Shown one piece after another: positions 38,201 through 52,700 of a DNA stretch of 64,000 nt (the first letter of the stretch is position 1; each line of letters starts with the position of its first letter). Position numbers and translations under genes: made by a program. Source of the stretch: Acanthosepion esculentum (lineage: Eukaryota > Mollusca > Cephalopoda > Sepiida > Sepiidae); contig OZ038478.1 of assembly GCA_964036315.1 (NCBI GenBank), forward strand, positions 140,862,005 to 140,926,004, in the 5' to 3' direction. The notes under the pieces are model-generated. The model saw nothing but the letters and a program-made list of their open reading frames with translations. It was not told the origin of the DNA and did not search any database.

Positions 38201-40768
38201 TTGGTAGTAAATGGATAGACGTGGCTTGAAGCAAAAAATACAGACGTACTGTTGATAGTAAATGGGCAGAAGTTACTTGAAGCAACAAAATACAGAAGAA
38301 ATGTTGGTAGTAAATGGATAGACGTGACTTGAAGCAACAAAATACAGACGTACTGTTGATAGCAAATGACCAGAAGTTACTTGAAGCAACAAAATACAGA
38401 AGAAATGTTGGTAGTAAATGGATAGACGTGACTTGAAGCAACAAAATACAGACGTACTGTTGATAGTAAATGGGCAGAAGTTATTTGAAGCAACAAAATA
38501 CAGAAGAAATGTTGGTAGTAAATGGATAGACGTGACTTGAAGCAACAAAATACAGACGTACTGTTGATAGCAAATGACCAGAAGTTACTTGAAGCAACAA
38601 AATACAGAAGAAATGTTGGTAGTAAATGGATAGACGTGACTTGAAGCAACAAAATACAGACGTACTGTTGATAGCAAATGACCAGAAGTTACTTGAAGCA
38701 ACAAAATACAGAAGAAATGTTGTTAGTAAATGGATAGACGTGACTTGAAGCAACAAAATACAGACGTACTGTTGATAGTAAATGGGCAGAAGTTACTTGA
38801 AGCAACAAAATACAGAAGAAATGTTGGTAGTAAATGGATAGACGTGACTTGAAGCAACAAAATACAGACGTACTGTTGATAGCAAATGACCAGAAGTTAC
38901 TGGAAGCAACAAAATACAGAAGAAATGTTGGCAGTAAATGGATAGACGTGACTTGAAGCAACAAAATACAGACGTACTGTTGATAGCAAATGACCAGAAG
39001 TTACTTGAAGCAACAAAATACAGAATAAATGTTGGTAGTAAATGGATAGACGTGACTTGAAGCAACAAAATACAGACGTACTGTTGATAGGAAATGGGAA
39101 GAAGTTACTTGAAGCAACAAAATACAGAAGAAATGTTGGTAGTAAATGGATAGACGTGACTTGAAGCAACAAAATACAGACGTACTGTTGATAGCAAATG
39201 ACCAGAAGTTACTTGAAGCAACAAAATACAGAAGAAATGTTGGTAGTAAATGGATAGACGTGACTTGAAGCAACAAAATACAGACGTACTGTTGATAGTA
39301 AATGACCAGAAGTTACTTGAAGCAACAAAATACAGAAGAAATGTTGGTAGTAAATGGATAGACGTGACTTGAAGCAACAAAATACAGACGTACTGTTGAT
39401 AGCAAATGACCAGAAGTTACTTGAAGCAACAAAATACAGAAGAAATGTTGGTAGTAAATGGATAGACGTGACTTGAAGCAACAAAATACAGACGTACTGT
39501 TGATAGCAAATGACCAGAAGTTATTTGAAGCAACAAAATACAGAAGAAATGTTGGTAGTAAATGGATAGACGTGACTTGAAGCAACAAAATACAGACGTA
39601 CTGTTGATAGTAAATGGGCAGAAGTTACTTGAAGCAACAAAATACAGAAGAAATGTTGGTAGTAAATGGATAGACGTGACTTGAAGCAACAAAATACAGA
39701 CGTACTGTTGATAGCAAATGACCAGAAGTTACTGGAAGCAACAAAATACAGAAGAAATGTTGGTAGTAAATGGATAGACGTGACTTTAAGCAACAAAATA
39801 CAGACGTACTGTTGATAGTAAATGGGCAGAAGTTACTTGAAGCAACAAAATACAGAAGAAATGTTGGTAGTAAATGGATAGACGTGACTTGAAGCAACAA
39901 AATACAGACGTACTGTTGATAGCAAATGACAAGAAGTTACTTGAAGCAACAAAATACAGAAGAAATGTTGGTAGTAAATGGATAGACGTGACTTGAAGCA
40001 ACAAAATACAGACGTACTGTTGATAGTAAATGACCAGAAGTTACTTGAAGCAACAAAATACAGAAGAAATGTTGGTAGTAAATGGATAGACGTGACTTGA
40101 AGCAACAAAATACAGACGTACTGTTGATAGTAAATGGGCAGAAGTTACTTGAAGCAACAAAATACAGAAGAAATGTTGGTAGTAAATGGATAGACGTGAC
40201 TTGAAGCAACAAAATACAGACGTACTGTTGATAGCAAATGACCAGAAGTTACTTGAAGCAACAAAATACAGAAGAAATGTTGGTAGTAAATGGATAGACG
40301 TGACTTGAAGCAACAAAATACAGACGTACTGTTGATAGCAAATGACCAGAAGTTACATGAATCAACAAAATACAGAAGAAATGTTGGTAGTAAATGGATA
40401 GACGTGACTTGAAGCAACAAAATACAGACGTACTGTTGATAGCAAATGACCAGAAGTTACTTGAAGCAACAAAATACAGAAGAAATGTTGTTAGTAAATG
40501 GATAGACGTGACTTGAAGCAACAAAATACAGACGTACTGTTGATAGTAAATGGGCAGAAGTTACTTGAAGCAACAAAATACAGAAGAAATGTTGGTAGTA
40601 AATGGATAGACGTGACTTGAAGCAACAAAATACAGACGTACTGTTGATAGCAAATGACCAGAAGTTACTGGAAGCAACAAAATACAGAAGAAATGTTGGT
40701 AGTAAATGGATAGACGTGACTTGAAGCAACAAAATACAGACGTACTGTTGATAGCAAATGACCAGAAG
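17272..40768. repeat. Satellite domain 2: nested P/Q higher-order blocks
   Basis: A unit with gtggcttgaagcaaaaaatac (one-base deletion) occurs at 17,531, 21,482, 24,289, 28,552, 31,463, 34,270 and 38,221. Variant patterns define block P (3,951 bp, 38 units minus one base) and block Q (2,807 bp, 27 units minus one base). Their order is P 17,272-21,222; Q 21,223-24,029; P 24,030-27,980; three extra units; Q 28,293-31,099; one extra unit; Q 31,204-34,010; P 34,011-37,961; Q 37,962-40,768. The same variants recur at fixed offsets of 6,758, 7,070, 9,981 and 9,669 bp. Confidence 0.82.
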
Positions 40769-43700
40769 TTACTTGAAGCAACAAAATACAGAATAAATGT
40801 TGGTAGTAAATGGATAGACGTGACTTGAAGCAACAAAATACAGACGTACTGTTGATAGGAAATGGGAAGAAGTTACTTGAAGCAACAAAATACAGAAGAA
40901 ATGTTGGTAGTAAATGGATAGACGTGACTTGAAGCAACAAAATACAGACGTACTGTTGATAGCAAATGACCAGAAGTTACTTGAAGCAACAAAATACAGA
41001 AGAAATGTTGGTAGTAAATGGATAGACGTGACTTGAAGCAACAAAATACAGACGTACTCTTGATAGTAAATGACCAGAAGTTAGTTGAAGCAACAAAATA
41101 CAGAAGAAATGTTGGTAGTAAATGGATAGACGTGACTTGAAGCAACAAAATACAGACGTACTGTTGATAGCAAATGACCAGAAGTTACTTGAAGCAACAA
41201 AATACAGAAGAAATGTTGGTAGTAAATGGATAGACGTGACTTGAAGCAACAAAATACAGACGTACTGTTGATAGCAAATGACCAGAAGTTAATTGAAGCA
41301 ACAAAATACAGAAGAAATGTTGGTAGTAAATGGATAGACGTGACTTGAAGCAACAAAATACAGACGTACTGTTGATAGCAAATGACCAGAAGTTACTTGA
41401 AGCAACAAAATACAGAAGAAATGTTGGTAGTAAATGGATAGACGTGACTTGAAGCAACAAAATACAGACGTACTGTTGATAGCAAATGACCAGAAGTTAC
41501 TGGAAGCAACAAAATACAGAAGAAATGTTGGTAGTAAATGGATAGACGTGACTTTAAGCAACAAAATACAGACGTACTGTTGATAGTAAATGGGCAGAAG
41601 TTACTTGAAGCAACAAAATACAGAAGAAATGTTGGTAGTAAATGGATAGACGTGACTTGAAGCAACAAAATACAGACGTACTGTTGATAGCAAATGACAA
41701 GAAGTTACTTGAAGCAACAAAATACAGAAGAAATGTTGGTAGTAAATGGATAGACGTGACTTGAAGCAACAAAATACAGACGTACTGTTGATAGTAAATG
41801 ACCAGAAGTTACTTGAAGCAACAAAATACAGAAGAAATGTTGGTAGTAAATGGATAGACGTGACTTGAAGCAACAAAATACAGACGTACTGTTGATAGTA
41901 AATGGGCAGAAGTTACTTGAAGCAACAAAATAAAGAAGAAATGTTGGTAGTAAATGGATAGACGTGACTTGAAGCAACAAAATACAGACGTACTGTTGAT
42001 AGCAAATGACCAGAAGTTACTTGAAGCAACAAAATACAGAAGAAATGTTGGTAGTAAATGGATAGACGTGACTTGAAGCAACAAAATACAGACGTACTGT
42101 TGATAGCAAATGACCAGAAGTTACTTGAAGCAACAAAATACAGAAGAAATGTTGGTAGTAAATGGATAGACGTGACTTGAAGCAACAAAATACAGACGTA
42201 CTGTTCATAGCAAATGACCAGAAGTTACTTGAAGCAACAAAATACAGAAGAAATGTTGGTAGTAAATGGATAGACGTGTCTTGAAGCAACAAAATACAGA
42301 CGTACTGTTGATAGTAAATGGGCAGAAGTTACTTGAAGCAACAAAATACAGAAGAAATGTTGGTAGTAAATGGATAGACGTGACTTGAAGCAACAAAATA
42401 CAGACGTACTGTTGATAGGAAATGGGAAGAAGTTACTTGAAGCAACAAAATACAGAAGAAATGTTGGTAGTAAATGGATAGACGTGACTTGAAGCAACAA
42501 AATACAGACGTACTGTTGATAGCAAATGACCAGAAGTTACTTGAAGCAACAAAATACAGAAGAAATGTTGGTAGTAAATGGATAGACGTGACTTGAAGCA
42601 ACAAAATACAGACGTACTGTTGATAGCAAATGACCAGAAGTTACTTGAAGCAACAAAATACAGAAGAAATGTTGGTAGTAAATGGATAGACGTGACTTGA
42701 AGCAACAAAATACAGACGTACTGTTGATAGCAAATGACCAGAAGTTACTTGAAGCAACAAAATACAGAAGAAATGTTGGTAGTAAATGGATAGACGTGAC
42801 TTGAAGCAACAAAATACAGACGTACTGTTGATAGCAAATGACCAGAAGTTACTTGAAGCAACAAAATACAGAAGAAATGTTGGTAGTAAATGGATAGACG
42901 TGACTTGAAGCAACAAAATACCAACGTACTGTTGATAGCAAATGACCAGAAGTTACTGGAAGCAACAAAATACAGAAGAAATGTTGGTAGTAAATGGATA
43001 GACGTGACTTGAAGCAACAAAATACAGACGTAATGTTGATAGCAAATGACCAGAAGTTACTTGAAGCAACAAAATACAGAAGAAATGTTGGTAGTAAATG
43101 GATAGACGTGACTTGAATCAACAAAATACAGACGTACTGTTGATAGCAAATGACCAGAAGTTACTTGAAGCAACAAAATACAGAAGAAATGTTGGTAGTA
43201 AATGCATAGACGTGACTTGAAGCAACAAAATACAGACGTACTGTTGATAGCAAATGACCAGAAGTTACTTGAAGCAACAAAATACAGAAGAAATGTTGGT
43301 AGTAAATGGATAGACTTGACATGAAGCAACAAAATACAGACGTACTGTTGATAGCAAATGACCAGAAGTTACTTGAAGCAACAAAATACAGAAGAAATGT
43401 TGGTAGTAAATGGATAGACGTGACTTGAAGCAACAAAATACAGACGTACTGTTGATAGTAAATGACCAGAAGTTACTTGAAGCAACAAAATACAGAAGAA
43501 ATGTTGGTAGTAAATGGATAGACGTGACTTGAAGCAACAAAATACAGACGTACTGTTGATAGCAAATGACCAGAAGTTACTTGAAGCAACAAAATACAGA
43601 AGAAATGTTGGTAGTAAATGGATAGACTTGACATGAAGCAACAAAATACAGACGTACTGTTGATAGCAAATGACCAGAAGTTACTTGAAGCAACAAAATA

Positions 43701-46700
43701 CAGAAGAAATGTTGGTAGTAAATGGATAGACGTGACTTGAAGCAACAAAATACAGACGTACTGTTGATAGTAAATGACCAGAAGTTACTTGAAGCAACAA
43801 AATACAGAAGAAATGTTGGTAGTAAATGGATAGACGTGACTTGAAGCAACAAAATACAGACGTACTGTTGATAGCAAATGACCAGAAGTTACTGGAAGCA
43901 ACAAAATACAGAAGAAATGTTGGTAGTAAATGGATAGACGTGACTTGAAGCAACAAATTCAGACGTACTGTTGATAGCAAATGACCAGAAGTTACTTGAA
44001 GCAACAAAATACAGAAGAAATGTTGGTAGTAAATGGATAGACGTGACTTGAAGCAACAAAATATAGACGTACTGTTGATAGTAAATGGGCAGAAGTTACT
44101 TGAAGCAACAAAATACAGAAGAAATGTTGGTAGTAAATGGATAGACGTGACTTGAAGCAACAAAATACAGACGTACTGTTGATAGCAAATGACCAGAAGT
44201 TACTTGAAGCAACAAAATACAGAAGAAATGTTGGTAGTAAATGGATAGACGTGACTTGAAGCAACAAAATACAGACGTACTGTTGATAGCAAATGACCAG
44301 AAGTTACTTGAAGCAACAAAATACAGAAGAAATGTTGGTAGTAAATGGATAGACGTGACTTGAAGCAACAAAATACAGACGTACTGTTGATAGCAAATGA
44401 CCAGAAGTTACTGGAAGCAACAAAATACAGAAGAAATGTTGGTAGTAAATGGATAGACGTGACTTTAAGCAACAAAATACAGACGTACTGTTGATAGTAA
44501 ATGGGCAGAAGATACTTGAAGCAACAAAATACAGAAGAAATGTTGGTAGTAAATGGATAGACGTGACTTGAAGCAACAAAATACAGACGTACTGTTGATA
44601 GCAAATGACAAGAAGTTACTTGAAGCAACAAAATACAGAAGAAATGTTGGTAGTAAATGGATAGACGTGACTTGAAGCAACAAAATACAGACGTACTGTT
44701 GATAGTAAATGACCAGAAGTTACTTGAAGCAACAAAATACAGAAGAAATGTTGGTAGTAAATGGATAGACGTGACTTGAAGCAACAAAATACAGACGTAC
44801 TGTTGATAGTAAATGGGCAGAAGTTACTTGAAGCAACAAAATACAGAAGAAATGTTGGTAGTAAATGGATAGACGTGACTTGAAGCAACAAAATACGGAC
44901 GTACTGTTGATAGCAAATGACCAGAAGTTACTTGAAGCAACAAAATACAGAAGAAATGTTGGTAGTAAATGGATAGACGTGACTTGAAGCAACAAAATAC
45001 AGACGTACTGTTGATAGCAAATGACCAGAAGTTACTTGAAGCAACAAAATACAGAAGAAATGTTGGTAGTAAATGGATAGACGTGACTTGAAGCAACAAA
45101 ATAAAGTCGTACTGTTGATAGTAAATGGGCAGAAGTTACTTGAAGCAACAAAATACAGAAGAAATGTTGGTAGTAAATGGATAGACGTGGCTTGAAGCAA
45201 CAAAATACAGACGTACTGTTGATAGTAAATGGGCAGAAGTTACTTGAAGCAACAAAATACAGAAGAAATGTTGGTAGTAAATGGATAGACGTGACTTGAA
45301 GCAACAAAATACAGACGTACTGTTGATAGCAAATGACCAGAAGTTACTTGAAGCAACAAAATACAGAAGAAATGTTGGTAGTAAATGGATAGACGTGACT
45401 TGAAGCAACAAAATACAGACGTACTGTTGATAGCAAATGACCAGAAGTTACTTGAAGCAACAAAATACAGAAGAAATGTTGTTAGTAAATGGATAGACGT
45501 GACTTGAAGCAACAAAATACAGACGTACTGTTGATAGTAAATGGGCAGAAGTTACTTGAAGCAACAAAATACAGAAGAAATGTTGGTAGTAAATGGATAG
45601 ACGTGACTTGAAGCAACAAAATACAGACGTACTGTTGATAGCAAATGACCAGAAGTTACATGAAGCAACAAAATACAGAAGAAATGTTGGTAGTAAATGG
45701 ATAGACGTGACTTGAATCAACAAAATACAGACGTACTGTTGATAGCAAATGACCAGAAGTTACTTGAAGCAACAAAATACAGAAGAAATGTTGGTAGTAA
45801 ATGCATAGACGTGACTTGAAGCAACAAAATACAGACGTACTGTTGATAGCAAATGACCAGAAGTTACTTGAAGCAACAAAATACAGAAGAAATGTTGGTA
45901 GTAAATGGATAGACTTGACATGAAGCAACAAAATACAGACGTACTGTTGATAGCAAATGACCAGAAGTTACTTGAAGCAACAAAATACAGAAGAAATGTT
46001 GGTAGTAAATGGATAGACGTGACTTGAAGCAACAAAATACAGACGTACTGTTGATAGTAAATGACCAGAAGTTACTTGAAGCAACAAAATACAGAAGAAA
46101 TGTTGGTAGTAAATGGATAGACGTGACTTGAAGCAACAAAATACAGACGTACTGTTGATAGCAAATGACCAGAAGTTACTGGAAGCAACAAAATACAGAA
46201 GAAATGTTGGTAGTAAATGGATAGACGTGACTTGAAGCAACAAATTCAGACGTACTGTTGATAGCAAATGACCAGAAGTTACTTGAAGCAACAAAATACA
46301 GAAGAAATGTTGTTAGTAAATGGATAGACGTGACTTGAAGCAACAAAATACAGACGTACTGTTGATAGTAAATGGGCAGAAGTTACTTGAAGCAACAAAA
46401 TACAGAAGAAATGTTGGTAGTAAATGGATAGACGTGACTTGAAGCAACAAAATACAGACGTACTGTTCATAGCAAATGACCAGATGTTACTGGAAGCAAC
46501 AAAATACAGAAGAAATATTGGTAGTAAATGGATAGACGTGACTTGAAGCAACAAAATACAGACGTACTGTTGATAGCAAATGACCAGAAGTTACTTGAAG
46601 CAACAAAATACAGAATAAATGTTGGTAGTAAATGGATAGACGTGACTTGAAGCAACAAAATACAGACGTACTGTTGATAGGAAATGGGAAGAAGTTACTT

Positions 46701-49700
46701 GAAGCAACAAAATACAGAAGAAATGTTGGTAGTAAATGGATAGACGTGACTTGAAGCAACAAAATACAGACGTACTGTTGATAGTAAATGACCAGAAGTT
46801 ACTTGAAGCAACAAAATACAGAAGAAATGTTGGTAGTAAATGGATAGACGTGACTTGAAGCAACAAAATACAGACGTACTGTTGATAGCAAATGACCAGA
46901 AGTTACTTGAAGCAACAAAATACAGAAGAAATGTTGGTAGTAAATGGATAGACGTGACTTGAAGCAACAAAATACAGACGTACTGTTGATAGCAAATGAC
47001 CAGAAGTTACTTGAAGCAACAAAATACAGAAGAAATGTTTGTAATAAATGGATAGACGTGACTTGAAGCAACAAAATACAGACGTACTGTTGATAGCAAA
47101 TGACCAGAAGTAACTTGAAGCAACAAAATACAGAAGAAATGTTGGTAGTAAATGGATAGACGTGACTTGAAGCAACAAAATACCAACGTACTGTTGATAG
47201 CAAATGACCAGAAGTTACTTGAAGCAACAAAATACAGAAGAAATGTTGGTAGTAAATGGATAGACGTGACTTGAAGCAACAAAATACAGACGTAATGTTG
47301 ATAGCAAATGACCAGAAGTTACTTGAAGCAACAAAATACAGAAGAAATGTTGGTAGTAAATGGATAGACGTGACTTGAATCAACAAAATACAGACGTACT
47401 GTTGATAGCAAATGACCAGAAGTTACTTGAAGCAACAAAATACAGAAGAAATGTTGGTAGTAAATGCATAGACGTGACTTGAAGCAACAAAATACAGACG
47501 TACTGTTGATAGCAAATGACCAGAAGTTACTTGAAGCAACAAAATACAGAAGAAATGTTGGTAGTAAATGGATAGACTTGACATGAAGCAACAAAATACA
47601 GACGTACTGTTGATAGCAAATGACCAGAAGTTACTTGAAGCAACAAAATACAGAAGAAATGTTGGTAGTAAATGGATAGACGTGACTTGAAGCAACAAAA
47701 TACAGACGTACTGTTGATAGTAAATGACCAGAAGTTACTTGAAGCAACAAAATACAGAAGAAATGTTGGTAGTAAATGGATAGACGTGACTTGAAGCAAC
47801 AAAATACAGACGTACTGTTGATAGCAAATGACCAGAAGTTACTGGAAGCAACAAAATACAGAAGAAATGTTGGTAGTAAATGGATAGACGTGACTTGAAG
47901 CAACAAATTCAGACGTACTGTTGATAGCAAATGACCAGAAGTTACTTGAAGCAACAAAATACAGAAGAAATGTTGGTAGTAAATGGATAGACGTGACTTG
48001 AAGCAACAAAATACAGACGTACTGTTGATAGTAAATGGGCAGAAGTTACTTGAAGCAACAAAATACAGAAGAAATGTTGGTAGTAAATGGATAGACGTGA
48101 CTTGAAGCAACAAAATACAGACGTACTGTTGATAGCAAATGACCAGAAGTTACTTGAAGCAACAAAATACAGAAGAAATGTTGGTAGTAAATGGATAGAC
48201 GTGACTTGAAGCAACAAAATACAGACGTACTGTTGATAGTAAATGGGCAGAAGTTACTTGAAGCAACAAAATACAGAAGAAATGTTGGTAGTAAATGGAT
48301 AGACGTGACTTGAAGCAACAAAATACGGACGTACTGTTGATAGCAAATGACCAGAAGTTACTTGAAGCAACAAAATACAGAAGAAATGTTGGTAGTAAAT
48401 GGATAGACGTGACTTGAAGCAACAAAATACAGACGTACTGTTGATAGCAAATGACCAGAAGTTACTTGAAGCAACAAAATACAGAAGAAATGTTGGTAGT
48501 AAATGGATAGACGTGACTTGAAGCAACAAAATACAGACGTACTGTTGATAGTAAATGACCAGAAGTTACTTGAAGCAACAAAATACAGAAGAAATGTTGG
48601 TAGTAAATGGATAGACGTGACTTGAAGCAACAAAATACAGACGTACTGTTGATAGTAAATGGGCAGAAGTTACTTGAAGCAACAAAATACAGAAGAAATG
48701 TTGGTAGTAAATGGATAGACGTGACTTGAAGCAACAAAATACGGACGTACTGTTGATAGCAAATGACCAGAAGTTACTTGAAGCAACAAAATACAGAAGA
48801 AATGTTGGTAGTAAATGGATAGACGTGACTTGAAGCAACAAAATACAGACGTACTGTTGATAGCAAATGACCAGAAGTTACTTGAAGCAACAAAATACAG
48901 AAGAAATGTTGGTAGTAAATGGATAGACGTGACTTGAAGCAACAAAATAAAGTCGTACTGTTGATAGTAAATGGGCAGAAGTTACTTGAAGCAACAAAAT
49001 ACAGAAGAAATGTTGGTAGTAAATGGATAGACGTGGCTTGAAGCAACAAAATACAGACGTACTGTTGATAGTAAATGGGCAGAAGTTACTTGAAGCAACA
49101 AAATACAGAAGAAATGTTGGTAGTAAATGGATAGACGTGACTTGAAGCAACAAAATACAGACGTACTGTTGATAGCAAATGACCAGAAGTTACTTGAAGC
49201 AACAAAATACAGAAGAAATGTTGGTAGTAAATGGATAGACGTGACTTGAAGCAACAAAATACAGACGTACTGTTGATAGCAAATGACCAGAAGTTACTTG
49301 AAGCAACAAAATACAGAAGAAATGTTGTTAGTAAATGGATAGACGTGACTTGAAGCAACAAAATACAGACGTACTGTTGATAGTAAATGGGCAGAAGTTA
49401 CTTGAAACAACAAAATACAGAAGAAATGTTGGTAGTAAATGGATAGACGTGACTTGAAGCAACAAAATACAGACGTACTGTTGATAGCAAATGACCAGAA
49501 GTTACTTGAAGCAACAAAATACAGAAGAAATGTTGGTAGTAAATGGATAGACGTGACTTGAAGCAACAAAATACAGACGTACTGTTGATAGTAAATGGGC
49601 AGAAGTTACTTGAAGCAACAAAATACAGAAGAAATGTTGGTAGTAAATGGATAGACGTGACTTGAAGCAACAAAATACAGACGTACTGTTGATAGCAAAT

Positions 49701-52700
49701 GACCAGAAGTTACTTGAAGCAACAAAATACAGAAGAAATGTTGGTAGTAAATGGATAGACGTGACTTGAAGCAACAAAATACAGACGTACTGTTGATAGC
49801 AAATGACCAGAAGTTACTTGAAGCAACAAAATACAGAAGAAATGTTGGTAGTAAATGGATAGACGTGACTTGAAGCAACAAAATACCAACGTACTGTTGA
49901 TAGCAAATGACCAGAAGTTACTTGAAGCAACAAAATACAGAAGAAATGTTGGTAGTAAATGGATAGACGTGACTTGAAGCAACAAAATACAGACGTAATG
50001 TTGATAGCAAATGACCAGAAGTTACTTGAAGCAACAAAATACAGAAGAAATGTTGGTAGTAAATGGATAGACGTGACTTGAATCAACAAAATACAGACGT
50101 ACTGTTGATAGCAAATGACCAGAAGTTACTTGAAGCAACAAAATACAGAAGAAATGTTGGTAGTAAATGCATAGACGTGACTTGAAGCAACAAAATACAG
50201 ACGTACTGTTGATAGCAAATGACCAGAAGTTACTTGAAGCAACAAAATACAGAAGAAATGTTGGTAGTAAATGGATAGACTTGACATGAAGCAACAAAAT
50301 ACAGACGTACTGTTGATAGCAAATGACCAGAAGTTACTTGAAGCAACAAAATACAGAAGAAATGTTGGTAGTAAATGGATAGACGTGACTTGAAGCAACA
50401 AAATACAGACGTACTGTTGATAGTAAATGACCAGAAGTTACTTGAAGCAACAAAATACAGAAGAAATGTTGGTAGTAAATGGATAGACGTGACTTGAAGC
50501 AATAAAATACAGACGTACTGTTGATAGCAAATGACCAGAAGTTACTGGAAGCAACAAAATACAGAAGAAATGTTGGTAGTAAATGGATAGACGTGACTTG
50601 AAGCAACAAATTCAGACGTACTGTTGATAGCAAATGACCAGAAGTTACTTGAAGCAACAAAATACAAAAGAAATGTTGTTAGTAAATGGATAGACGTGAC
50701 TTGAAGCAACAAAATACAGACGTACTGTTGATAGTAAATGGGCAGAAGTTACTTGAAGCAACAAAATACAGAAGAAATGTTGGTAGTAAATGGATAGACG
50801 TGACTTGAAGCAACAAAATACAGACGTACTGTTCATAGCAAATGACCAGAAGTTACTGGAAGCAACAAAATACAGAAGAAATGTTGGTAGTAAATGGATA
50901 GACGTGACTTGAAGCAACAAAATACAGACGTACTGTTGATAGCAAATGACCAGAAGTTACTTGAAGCAACAAAATACAGAATAAATGTTGGTAGTAAATG
51001 GATAGACGTGACTTGAAGCAACAAAATACAGACGTACTGTTGATAGGAAATGGGAAGAAGTTACTTGAAGCAACAAAATACAGAAGAAATGTTGGTAGTA
51101 AATGGATAGACGTGACTTGAAGCAACAAAATACAGACGTACTGTTGATAGTAAATGACCAGAAGTTACTTGAAGCAACAAAATACAGAAGAAATGTTGGT
51201 AGTAAATGGATAGACGTGACTTGAAGCAACAAAATACAGACGTACTGTTGATAGCAAATGACCAGAAGTTACTTGAAGCAACAAAATACAGAAGAAATGT
51301 TGGTAGTAAATGGATAGACGTGACTTGAAGCAACAAAATACAGACGTACTGTTGATAGCAAATGACCAGAAGTTACTTGAAGCAACAAAATACAGAAGAA
51401 ATGTTGGTAGTAAATGGATAGACGTGACTTGAAGCAACAAAATACAGACGTACTGTTGATAGCAAATGACCAGAAGTTACTTGAAGCAACAAAATACAGA
51501 AGAAATGTTGGTAGTAAATGGATAGACGTGACTTGAAGCAACAAAATACAGACGTACTGTTGATAGCAAATGACCAGAAGTTACTGGAAGCAACAAAATA
51601 CAGAAGAAATGTTGGTAGTAAATGGATAGACGTGTTTTTAAGCAACAAAATACAGACGTACTGTTGATAGTAAATGGGCAGAAGTTACTTGAAGCAACAA
51701 AATACAGAAGAAATGTTGGTAGTAAATGGATAGACGTGACTTGAAGCAACAAAATACAGACGTACTGTTGATAGCAAATGACAAGAAGTTACTTGAAGCA
51801 ACAAAATACAGAAAAAATGTTGGTAGTAAATGGATAGACGTGACTTGAAGCAACAAAATACAGACGTACTGTTGATAGTAAATGACCAGAAGTTACTTGA
51901 AGCAACAAAATACAGAAGAAATGTTGGTAGTAAATGGATAGACGTGACTTGAAGCAACAAAATACAGACGTACTGTTGATAGTAAATGGGCAGACGTTAC
52001 TTGAAGCAACAAAATACAGAAGAAATGTTGGTAGTAAATAGATAGACGTGACTTGAAGCAACAAAATACAGACGTACTGTTGATAGCAAATGACCAGAAG
52101 TTACTTGAAGCAACAAAATACAGAAGAAATGTTGGTAGTAAATGGATAGACGTGACTTGAAGCAACAAAATACAGACGTACTGTTGATAGCAAATGACCA
52201 GAAGTTACTTGAAGCAACAAAATACAGAAGAAATGTTGGTAGTAAATGGATAGACGTGACTTGAAGCAACAAAATAAAGTCGTACTGTTGATAGTAAATG
52301 GGCAGAAGTTACTTGAAGCAACAAAATACAGAAGAAATGTTGGTAGTAAATGGATAGACGTGGCTTGAAGCAACAAAATACAGACGTACTGTTGATAGTA
52401 AATGGGCAGAAGTTACTTGAAGCAACAAAATACAGAAGAAATGTTGGCAGTAAATGGATAGACGTGACTTGAAGCAACAAAATACAGACGTACTGTTGAT
52501 AGCAAATGACCAGAAGTTACTTGAAGCAACAAAATACAGAAGAAATGTTGGTAGTAAATGGATAGACGTGACTTGAAGCAACAAAATACCAACGTACTGT
52601 TGATAGTAAATGGGCAGAAGTTACTTGAAGCAACAAAATACAGAAGAAATGTTGGTAGTAAATGGATAGACGTGACTTGAAGCAACAAAATACAGACGTA

